From Phoronis australis (Eukaryota; Phoronida; Phoronidae): a DNA stretch of 62,000 nucleotides. A model generated the notes under the pieces. The model was not told the origin of the DNA. It saw nothing but the letters and a program-made list of their open reading frames with translations, and searched no databases. A program made the translations under genes and the position numbers. The DNA lies in the NCBI GenBank assembly GCA_002633005.1, contig NMRA01000257.1, positions 323,737 through 385,736 of the forward strand, written 5' to 3'. Below, piece after piece: positions 52,728 through 62,000 of the stretch (its first letter is position 1; every line of letters starts with the position of its first letter).

Positions 52728-55700
52728 AGTAAGGATGACAAGTTGAGACCAATTTGACTGATACCCCGGCCAGAGGCGGATCTACAGGGGGGTTCAGGGG
52801 GTTTAAACCCCCCCCCCCCTCGGGACAGGATCAAAAATAAAAACTGGAAAAAATCGCCAGAAAAACGAAATTAGCTACTAAAAATCCCAAAACATCTTAC
52901 ACGGGAGGAGGGAAACCCTCTCGCGACCTTCCTTCTCCTCGGCGCTACGCGCCTCGGATTCTTTCGAATCCTAAACCCCCCCTTACTGAAATCGTAGATC
53001 TGCCACTGATACCGGTAAATGGTCTAAATCAGAAGTCTTTGGCCGCTGGCAGGTTAGTACCTACAGGGCTACGTTAGTGAACTCGGGAATTCTGCTTGAT
53101 CTCAAGATTGCTTATGCCGGCGTGAACTTTCAGTGAACTGAATATTTATTAAGGTGACTTTTTTGTTCCGTTTGTAAAGAGTAGGGCCCGATTCCAAGGA
53201 GCATAATTTTATTCTCAAGATAAAAATAACAAAACATTTGCATAGCAAGGTTACATTTGTAAACCTTCCGATTGACGGATTTTTGAACGTTGTCTCAGTG
53301 CAACCCATTAAACAGTCTGAAAACAGGTTTTAAACGATTTTTAGGCTGTTTAATGGGAAAGCGGTCACCTTTTCGTAGCGTATTGCTTCGAGTATGGAAT
53401 CTTAATTTTGAGCACCCACAGTGAACCCTTTCGTAAGAAACTGTCTGTCGGAAAAGGCACCGCTTAGCAGGGAATTGTGTTAAAAAGGGAGGGAAACTGG
53501 TCGTGAAAATTTCGCCCTTCCGACATGCACGTCCTGTATACCTCTTCAATGGTAGTTCCCCAGGGAGTACAACACTAAAGAGATGTCTTTGCAATTCCTC
53601 TTTACTAGCACCCAAATACTGTGAAAATAATAATGTATATTTTTGTTGGAAAATGTGAGTCACCCTTTCATGGCAAATTGAAAGCTGGGAAAGGGTACCC
53701 CTTCGCAAAAAACTCGTCGCGAAATACGCCCTCTGAGCAACACGTCTCGTAACTCTTCTGACGGCGGTAGGTTAAATATTGTGTTCCTCCGTCAGTTGTG
53801 TATTGGTTAGTTTTTTGATGTTAGTTCTGAATCTAGGTGTTGATCCCATTTGTTTCACGAGTGAGAAACAACATGACCGCCGGACCCAAAACATGACCGC
53901 TGGTCCTCCAAATCGGACCGCATTTGTTATCCACCTTCAATGCCAGAACGCGATAAATTTTGTTCCAAAATGAAAAAGTCAGAGAGCAAACGAAATGTTT
54001 CGAATCATCCTGATACTATTAATATCCGTCTTCTTGTCGACGGTAAATCAATGCTGCTTATATATCATAAATCTAAAAAATGAGCTTGGATGAATGATGG
54101 TGTTCGACCATTGACTTTCACAGAGGTCAATGTAGGCCTACGAATGCTTCAAGAGGAGACGAGGCAACTATCACATTTTTGGGGTCGAATTTCAATAATT
54201 ATTTCATTGTATAATTACATCGTTTGAGTAAATCATTGACTATTGCCAGTTAGCTCTCCCGTTTTTCCCTAAAATTTGGAGAGGTCTTAAAAACAGTCCT
54301 GCTTGGTTGATTATTATTTTTCTCTTGTTCTCGCCCTAATGGACTTTTGCAAGCCACCTAGCCCGGCACTTCCTGCTCAGCTGCTCCTAATATCATCGGG
54401 GACAATTCTGGGTCCGGGGTCTGGTCTTTGAACTCGAAATCGAAATGATTTTTAACATTTTCCGTTCTACTTTAATGCAAACTGAAGGCAAGTGTCAATG
54501 ATTCTGTGCTCACCAGTATTTTAATGGCTTACCTGGCTGCCTGTCTAATCGCTTAATTGTTTATAAGTTCGAGTCCGGAAGTCTAAATTTCAATTTTTGA
54601 TCGCTCGAAATCTGAGTTTTTTACTAGAATTAGGAGCACAAATCTAGGGGCCACGAAGTATAGGAACTTACACTACTCGAGTATAGATGAATGAATATAC
54701 TTACATTGAGTTTGTATACAGGACGGAAAATGTCAAAAACAATAGAGAAACCGGGCCGTTCTTTTTGTAGATGGTCAAAAGGCTTCTGTACCGGCTTCAA
54801 CCGATGAAGGCAGGTGTTGACGTCCGTCAAGATATCATCAAAGTTAATGACCTAAGCACCTATTGTGTTCTACAGGCCAATTATCGCATTAGTGATGTCT
54901 GGCTGCAGTAAAATACTGAACACAGAAAATTAAAATATCAAGGACAGAAACTGTTAAATTTTGTTTTGTTAAGTTTTGCTTCCGAAACACTGAATTCCTC
55001 GTGAAAAGGTACGTGTGGTATTCTTCTTTCAGGGAAGAAATACTAAAAAAAGAATAAATTGACCAAAACACTGCGACGGGTTTACAACAGTTTTGGGTCG
55101 ATGCGTGTTCACAATTCATTCAGCGTGGTAGACAATTGGCATTCAGTTTGTGTCATAACGTCAAACAAAAAACCGATTACGTAACAAAAGAAAGATTGAC
55201 ATACATGTAAGGCCTCTGAAAACCGCCTCCCGTTCAGTAACACTAGGACCTCGTTAAAAACCAAGACTTCGCGAAATTAAGGGCAGAGTACCCGTACTGC
55301 TAGTCAGGATTTTACCCCGATCAGACATTCTCACCCCCGGCGAACTGCCAAATGAAACATGAAAGAATTTTAGGGGTGCATTGCCCCCTTTTAAATCCGC
55401 CACTGGTGTGATCACGTGCTTTGGCTTAATCTAATGTGTAGCTATATATTTTTACTTTAGTCCGTTACTTAAGGACAGCTTTACTCACATTTGCCACCCG
55501 TTAACCGCTTTCTTTGTCACACGCATAACCCGGCCACTCCAATCCAGGCATTAATTAGGTTGTCACATTTTGACGCACCCCTTCATTACACGCACGAGCC
55601 CAGTTTGAATTTTTGTTTGGATGACGAAACGTCGGCCGGTGCAACGAAGATGGCCCGGCGCACTAGCTGACTGACTGTTTGAAACGCAATTTACTCACTG

Positions 55701-57093
55701 CCGCCTACGGTGATACACGAACATATGGTAACAGTGAGCTTTGCTACAGTTCGGGCACGGTCACTGTGGTGCGCAAGCCGTGTTCGCGAGCTCAACATGA
55801 ACGAACTTTCTGTTTTCCTGCAAATATTGAATGTGGCTCAGGACCGTGACGAAATCGAGGAAGGGGGGAGGGTACAATTAAGTTGTTACTGCGGAGAGCA
55901 GGTCCTAACTTTCACCACTAGCGGATCTAGGATGTCCGTAATTAAGAGTATCACTCCTTGGAAATTATTGTCCCAGTATACTCAAAGGATAGGCCAATAT
56001 GCCGACGGCGTTCAGTTCGTACATGTAGAGAATTTTTCGCTTACACTGCATGGTGACCGCCTCTGATTCCCCAAGTCCCAGACAACTTTTACGATGCCTA
56101 TTCAGCACGCCCTTGCAGTTCTGAGCTGATGAAATGGAAAGGCATTACTGTCTCAACAATGGCTGTTGTTAGTACCACCATTTTGGTTTTCTCTGACATT
56201 TGCAGAGTTATAGCCTGCAACTCTGGAGAGTAATTTTAACTTGGTACATTATAAATATTACGAATTAACTAAAAAGGTTCACTTGTGTTTATCTTCACAA
56301 AGGGCCACTTCCCAAAGGAACGACGATAAGTTTCATATTGGTTTTCTTTATTAAATATTTAATGCTTCTGCCCACTTGTTTTTTTCCTACCCAGGAAACG
56401 GGTTGATAACTTTTTATCTAAGTTTTGAACTTGAAGTACCAAAACAGTGGTAGATTTTGATCGCCAGCTAAACTTAATTAGTTAAATTCATTGTGAGCCC
56501 ATCCCTGAACTTTCTACATTACAGGTACACTAAACATTTCACGTGTCATTAAAGTTTAATCTTTATTAGAACTCAAATCATAAAATATATACAAAAGTGC
56601 AAAAATGGTGATAACCAAACTGAAGATTTGGAATCTCTTGACAATTTCGGTGGCAATAATAACTATGCTAGCTCTTTGTCAGTAATAAAAAATGAAAATT
56701 GGGCACAACAACTGTTTGTTGGTCAAAAATCTGGTTAAAAGAGATTGAAAGAATATTAAACAAGAGCAACGCAGAGCGTTGAAATGCTCCCACAATTGCA
56801 CCGTATACGGTATCCTTCTAGGGTTGTTTATTGGTACCATAAAGTGGCCAGTAGAGGGCATATATGTAGTATGTTGTACTTTGCAAAATGGAAAGGCATG
56901 GTCATTGTCTCCTCAACAGGCTAGGGGCAAAATGTGAGTGATCTTCATAATACAAGCACATCCTATACATCAGTTGCTTAAAGCACCACAGAAACATAGA
57001 ATTAAAAACAAATTTACCAACATACGAGATTAGCACAGCATTAGAATGCCAGAAACAAATTTCTACTTGGAACTTTTCCTTCATAGTCACGAA
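52728..57093. repeat. Duplicated 4.4-kb block, copy 2
   Basis: Begins at the first base after the gap (AGTAAGGATGACAAGTTGAG) and matches copy 1 to its last base before the gap. A single N (57094) follows, then sequence absent from copy 1. Confidence 0.95.
52771..53008. mobile_element. Complete 238-bp hAT-like MITE, absent from copy 1
   Basis: The ends CAGAGGCGGATCTACAGGGG and GTAGATCTGCCACTG are terminal inverted repeats. The right flank is ATACCGGT; the left flank has ATACC with two extra Cs. The empty site in copy 1 reads ATACCAGT (47864-47871), which fits an 8-bp target duplication. Confidence 0.85.
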
Positions 57094-57094
57094 G

Positions 57095-57970
57095 TAACAC
57101 AAANTCTTTATAGTAAGCACATACACGCCAATTTTCACAATCATCCTTTGAGCGGTTTGATTGATAGAGGGGTGGACGCAAAAATACTCGAAAACAGTAA
57201 AAATGGCCACTAGGTGGCGCAATCCATCTGAAAACGGGAGGATAGCATCATCACACTAATAGGTGCCTACATACCAAAATTTCATGAAAATCCGTTCAGG
57301 ACTTTTGAAGATACAAAGGTAAGGCGTAAAAAACTAAAATTGCCACTAGGGGGCACACCGGTAGTCGGATTGTCTGAAAGTTCGCACCTGCCGTCCAATT
57401 CATGAATGGAACATATGTGCCAAATTTCATGAACGTATGTCGAACGGTTTTGGAGATAAAGCAGCGGACGCCGGACGCCGGCCGCTCGGACGGAGATGAC
57501 GGCATAATGCGTCCACATATAAATATGTGGGCGCATAAAAAGGAACCCACGTGGACGCATTATGCCGTCATCTCCGTCCGTCCGGCGTCCGCTGCTCTAT
57601 CTCCAAAACCCTTTGAGTACTTACGTTCATGAAATTTGGCTCATATACGTTCCATTCATGAATGGGACGGCATGAGCGAACTTTCGGACGGATCTGACAA
57701 CCGGTGTGCCCCCTAGTGGCAATTTTAGTTTTTTTACGTTATATCTTTGTATCTTCAAAAGTCCCGAACGGATTTTCATGAAGTTCGATATGTAGGCACC
57801 TATTAGTGAGATGACGCCATCCTCCTGTTTTCGGATGGATTCGACGTAGTTTGCGCCACCTAGTGGCCATTTTTTTACTGTTTTCGAGTTTTTTTGCGTC
57901 CACCCCTCTATCAGCCAAACCGCTCAAAGGATGATTGTGAAAATTGGCGTGTATATGCTTACTATGTAGA
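57095..57970. repeat. Foldback palindrome, arms of about 420 bp
   Basis: The left arm (57095-57516) and the right arm (57552-57970) are reverse complements with scattered mismatches, with about 35 bp between them. Paired blocks include ACGCCAATTTTCACAATCAT with its complement and GACGGCATAATGCGTCCAC with GTGGACGCATTATGCCGTC. The palindrome starts one base after the point where both duplicate copies break. Confidence 0.9.
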
Positions 57971-59028
57971 GGACGGTTGACGATGATTTTCCGACGATTT
58001 CGACTACTGTGGCGCCTCCTAGTGGCAGTTTTGTTTTTTTGCGCCTATGGCTGTATCTCCTAAACCGTTCGTAGGATCTTTACGAAATATAGCAAGTATA
58101 TTTATAGGATGTTAACAGTGGACGACGACGACGTTTGGACAGATCCGACTACCGGTGTGCCCCCTAGTGGTAATTTAATTTTTTTACGTTTACCTTTGTA
58201 TCTTCAAAAGTCCTCAACAGATTTTCATAAAATTTTAAATATAGGCATCTATTGGTGTGATGACGCTATATTCCTGTTTTTGGATGGAATCGAGGTATTT
58301 TGCACCACCTAGTGGCCATTTTTGCTGTTTTCAAATCTTGCTTTTGGTGTCCACCCCTGCATCAATTAAATCATTTGAAAATTGGCATATATTCTTTCTA
58401 ATTTTTGATTAGTTTTATTTGTTTATGTTGTTGTGCATACTAATAAGTCCGAAATGTAGCATTCAACTGCAGGTTGCTATGGAAATTTTAAAGACACTAT
58501 CGTCACTTTTTGTCGGCCATTTTCCTTGACTTTTGAAAGCTCTAAATTTTCGCTTTCCCCGACTAGAATTGGCAATAACTCGGTCATTTGTGAAGATAGG
58601 GACATGTTTCATACCTCAAAATGATCATAAAACACTGTATTTTCAGAAAATATAACAATTAAAAAAATGTCAAATCCCGACTCATTTTGTGGTGGTGGGT
58701 CACATATGTTCTCAGTGTGAAGATGACCTTTGATGATGGAGACCGACTGCTGTGGCGCCTCCTAGTGGTAGTTTTGTTTCGAGCCAATAGTTGTATCTCC
58801 TAAACCCACTGCAGGGTCTTTACTAAATTTAGTAAGTGTTTATATGAAGATAACAACATGCAGACGACGACGACTTTCAGGCGGATCCAACGGACACTGT
58901 GCCCACTAATGGCAATTTCATTTTATTCCGTTTTCCTTTGTTTCTCTGAAGTTCCATGACAGATTTTTATGAAATATGGCATGTTCCTGTTTTTGAATGG
59001 ATTGTATGTTTTTGCGCCATCTAGTGGC
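57205..59028. promoter_or_regulatory. Cluster of CTCF-like motifs
   Basis: Matches to the CTCF core (CCASYAGRKGGC type) occur at 57205-57220 and 57342-57356 on the plus strand, and at 57706-57720, 57853-57868, 58011-58026, 58157-58170, 58302-58317, 58754-58769 and 59014-59028 on the minus strand. The best is ATGGCCACTAGGTGGCGC. A further plus-strand match lies at 56845-56860, inside the left end of the same element. A degenerate one is near 58900. Binding is inferred from motif resemblance only. Confidence 0.5.
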
Positions 59029-59118
59029 AACTTTTATGATACAAATAAATAACCCCAAAAGCACACCATTTGCAATGCATTCGTGGGCGCATTTCAACGC
59101 TCCGCGTTGCTCTTGTTA

Positions 59119-59518
59119 GATTGTTAGTTCATCGATTTTCAAAAATCGAATACGTAGTACTACTTGGTTATTTTTTTTCAGCTGAATACCGCCGTGGTGT
59201 TCGTTTTTAGGGCCTTTCATAGTAACGTAGACGCGTCGATGGTTCGGGGTGTTGCGGTCAGTATGAACGAAAATTAGTGGTTAATGCATTTTGAAAATTC
59301 GCCATTATGTACAGTCAGAGATGTTTAATACAGTTTATGGTCGGATAATTACACTTATATGGGTCTTGCTCGCATGGGGCAATACGGTCATCACAATTGT
59401 ACCTGATTTCGGCGCCGCGCTCTCTTTGATACTGGTACAACCGCTCAGGAGGAGCGGTGAAAATTCTCGCATATCTTTAGAAATGCGTGACTTCCTTGTA
59501 AGCGTATTATTCACGGTA
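59119..59518. repeat. Right part of the interrupted interspersed repeat
   Basis: Continues the repeat broken by the 2.36-kb element and matches 18417-18757, with one extra stretch (about 59210-59265) absent from the compact copy. Confidence 0.75.
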
Positions 59519-61545
59519 TGTATACGGAGGATGAAGGGCCCCCGAAGGCCTTTTTTGGCCTTGTCCGCAGGGGAGGTGAGCAGGACCACCTTAAATCCAC
59601 GGTTGCAGCGGAATAGAAACGTAGTTGTCTCTCATTCACTCTGTTCTGCCTCCATAGTCGGACCGATTGCTGTCCACCCAAACGCAACGGGAAAAATCGG
59701 ACCACGGGTATAGTTTCCAACTTATACCAAGGCACATATTCAACTGTGGATACACCAGTTTGTCAAATAACGGCACATATCACTTAAAAGGTGATCTCGA
59801 TTGCATTTCGAATTTGGAAGGGTGCATTCAGGGACGAAAGTTTGAAACGTAGTCTACAGGATAATAGGGTGAGGCTATCGAGGTTGCCACCCAAAATTGC
59901 CGTCGACGAGTGGGGCAAATCGAAAATGGGGGTTGCGTTCAAGCAGTACACGCGGAGTGATGACGACCGGGCGGATCGATGGCGATGGGTGGAGGCAGCG
60001 GCATCTACCGCCGCCCCGGGCAGCTGTAAACCCAGCCTTTCTTATGTCTGTCGCTACACACACTTTTGAAGGCACTGAGTTACTTCCACGTTCTCGGTTT
60101 GCACTCATTCAGTCTACACTACCAACTGGACACTCAGTACAGGGTTCCTGTGCCATCATGAGAGGCAATTTTCTCGCACATATGCAGTTAAGTTGTTTAC
60201 CACTGACGATACACCATCATGGTGAGCTTCAAATCCAGGTTCTTGGATGTGAAAAACAGACGTTTCACGTTCTCAAACGACAAAAACGTTGTATCACGGA
60301 CAAGACAAAAATCATCTGACCGAAGTCAATAATCCGCGATAGCGGGCTGCCTGCGGTCCCATTTTCCACCGCACAGCGTCGCGCTGCGCAGCAACGTGAA
60401 GAACTCGGGCGGGTTTCCTAAGAATTACACATCTTGTAACATAAAACTAGCGAAGGAAGCCTATCGTCACACCCGCCCCAGTAAGGACCTAAGCGCATCA
60501 TGTACCTGTATCAATTACTCCTTCTTGCAAGTGTACAAATGTCCCAAGTTCATGTTTAACTTTGATAATGTCAAAGTAATTGGATACGCCGGTGCCGGTT
60601 GGTACCAAGAAGTCAGTGCTGTAAATTGAAATGTTCTCCTCAGTTACACCAATATACGTATATTACGGACATAACAAACGTCTGTACAAAAGAAGAAAAA
60701 TAAAAAAGTTTGAACCTTATTTAAACTTGAGCAAAACTTATTCAAGTAGAAATGTGCCTTGCACCTGTTCATGTCTTATAAGAACTGTAGTCGCGCCGAT
60801 GTACATACACCGATCTTGTCATAAGCAAAACACTCGATGTAATAAGAAATCGGTAAGTCGCTAAAACAAATGCACGTTACTTAGTCGATTCTGGAAATGT
60901 TTCGAACGTGCAACAGAAACGATATTGATGCATTCATGGATGCAACGGTTCTGTAACAGCTACTGTGGCCTTCGAAGCAAAGAAACAAGGCCAGCTTATA
61001 GAACTACAGGCTTCATGATAAAATATTCCAAAACTAAAAATGTCCGGTCTCAGTCGCACTTAATGAACAGTATTACATAAAGTACAAAAGAAATGACTTG
61101 TAAACTGCTGGGTGCAACGTCACAAGTACCAAGTCTTAACAACACAACGTTCGCATCCCATCTATTAAGGGTATTCACAACACAGCCTGACTTGGTCAAA
61201 CAGGAATCACCCTCGCCAAAATCAGGCACAGTCCTGGTGTCCTTAACAAGAAACTCACGTGCTTAAACTGTGAAAGATAGTAAGGAATGCTAACACTTCA
61301 CTATAATCAAAACAAAGAACTGACCAAAAACACCCAAAAATGGAGCTACACAGGAGTCTAACCCTGATTACAGAACAAAAGCAAGTGCAATTAAATATGT
61401 GAAGTATCTCTCCAAGGCATACACCAGTTCACAAACAACCCCTAATAACGTCACAGCAGCTACACCCCATTGTGATCACCAATGTGTATGTTGTACACAC
61501 TATGGTGCTAGCATGGATTTACTTCCACGCGTGGTTATCATTGGA
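59519..61545. other. Intergenic DNA and 3' flank of the right-edge gene
   Basis: Several open frames of 60-140 codons overlap on both strands (59.5-60.3 kb) in a GC-richer stretch, but none has a recognisable domain or clear splice structure. No canonical minus-strand AATAAA was found close to the 61546 stop. Confidence 0.4.
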
Positions 61546-62000
61546 TTACCAGTGCCTGTTGGTCAAAGGTAACACAATGTCCTGACAATCGTAGGTAGAT
61601 GGTGGCTGTTGGAATGTTTGATAAGACCGCTGCAGCCACTGCTGATGGGGTGACAATTGGGGTGCGATGGTAACGAAGGAAGCAGCCTCGTGCTGATGGG
61701 CTGGAGGAGGTGTAGGGAATGGATGACTGTAAGCTTGACCGTCCACAAATGAGCCGTCGTTAAGAGGACCACAACCAGATTGCTGGTCCCCCAAAGAAGG
61801 AATCAATGTAGGTACTGGAGAAAATCTATCAACACACCGGTCTTGGTTTGGAGGAGAATAATAAAGCTGCTGTTTTGAAGAAGGCTTTACACCAACTTGT
61901 TCGGAACAATAAATGTTTTGATTTGTTGGAGGTGACATTCTTGCAAGTGGCTGAGTTGAATAGGGATGAACGCGACCACCTTGCTGAGCTCGAATGACGC
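61546..62000 (-). CDS. C-terminal exon of an unidentified Pro/Ser/Gln-rich protein (partial)
   Basis: The minus-strand frame is open from the window edge (VIRAQQGGRVHPYSTQPLAR) through 130 further codons to a TGA-class stop at 61546-61548, ending in LPLTNRHW. Composition is rich in Pro, Ser, Gln and His (PFPTPPPAHQHE, SPHQQWLQ), as in disordered C-terminal tails of transcription regulators. No domain is visible, so family and function are not named. The true exon boundary lies beyond the window; the ATG at 61938 is probably internal. Confidence 0.6.
   Translation of the reverse strand, partial: VIRAQQGGRVHPYSTQPLARMSPPTNQNIYCSEQVGVKPSSKQQLYYSPPNQDRCVDRFSPVPTLIPSLGDQQSGCGPLNDGSFVDGQAYSHPFPTPPPAHQHEAASFVTIAPQLSPHQQWLQRSYQTFQQPPSTYDCQDIVLPLTNRHW

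Larger units (their letters stand above)
56759..59118. mobile_element. 2.36-kb element with 36-bp terminal inverted repeats
   Basis: The left end starts AACAAGAGCAACGCAGAGCG, then TTGAAATGCTCCCA; the right end, reverse-complemented, starts AACAAGAGCAACGCGGAGCG, then TTGAAATGCGCCCA. The interior holds a foldback palindrome and diverged tandem units, with no transposase frame. It interrupts the interspersed repeat that is uninterrupted at 17576-18757. TTAA/TTAG at the edges is the only hint of a target duplication, and about 110 bp of the uninterrupted copy (18307-18416) has no counterpart, so insertion may have come with a deletion. The left end is also in copy 1 (from 51846). Confidence 0.8.

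Noticed and set aside
51989-52834. Open frames of 190-280 codons around 52.0-52.8 kb
   Set aside because: Made almost wholly of undetermined bases in the assembly gap.
53295-53708. 137-codon minus-strand frame in copy 2
   Set aside because: In copy 1 the same region has a shifted stop and only 81 codons; the frame is not kept between near-identical copies, so it is probably non-coding.
59897-60319. 140-codon plus-strand frame
   Set aside because: Overlapped by other frames on both strands, no recognisable domain, no codon or splice support.

Overview
This is a window of animal nuclear DNA. Genes are split into many short GT-AG exons separated by AT-rich introns, and the introns and flanks are full of short transposon remnants, tRNA-derived SINEs and minisatellites. 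I would guess a highly heterozygous marine invertebrate, perhaps a deuterostome such as a hemichordate, lancelet or echinoderm. The sequence alone does not settle the phylum. There are no prokaryotic operons, rRNA genes or CRISPR arrays.

Layout. 1-5194: no gene seen; several non-autonomous DNA-transposon remnants. 5207-24453 (+): a complete 17-coding-exon gene for a 767-residue coiled-coil protein, tentatively the CCDC60 family. All exon phases join without a break. 24454-27786: the tail-to-tail interval with polyadenylation signals for both genes. 27787-40007 (-): a complete 15-coding-exon lipin gene (935 residues) with N-LIP, polybasic, DxDxT and LxxIL signatures. A candidate lipin promoter with three CCAAT boxes lies near 42.7-42.8 kb. 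41-47.8 kb: intergenic DNA with SINEs and one orphan splice-flanked open segment. 47.8-57.1 kb: two nearly identical 4.4-kb blocks on either side of a 537-N gap, most simply read as two unmerged haplotype contigs. 56.8-59.1 kb: a 2.36-kb inverted-terminal-repeat element that holds a large foldback palindrome and about ten CTCF-like motifs. 61546-62000 (-): the last coding part of a third gene that I cannot name.

The two complete genes are convergent and show no sign of working together. Lipin is a phosphatidate phosphatase and transcriptional coregulator of lipid metabolism; the coiled-coil protein has no established biochemistry that I can cite. The strongest non-gene observations are the transposon-borne CTCF-like motif array inside a foldback element, the duplicated block whose edges coincide with an assembly gap, a row of splice-donor-like 11-mers at the first CCDC60-like exon boundary, and a pre-integration site visible between the two duplicated blocks.
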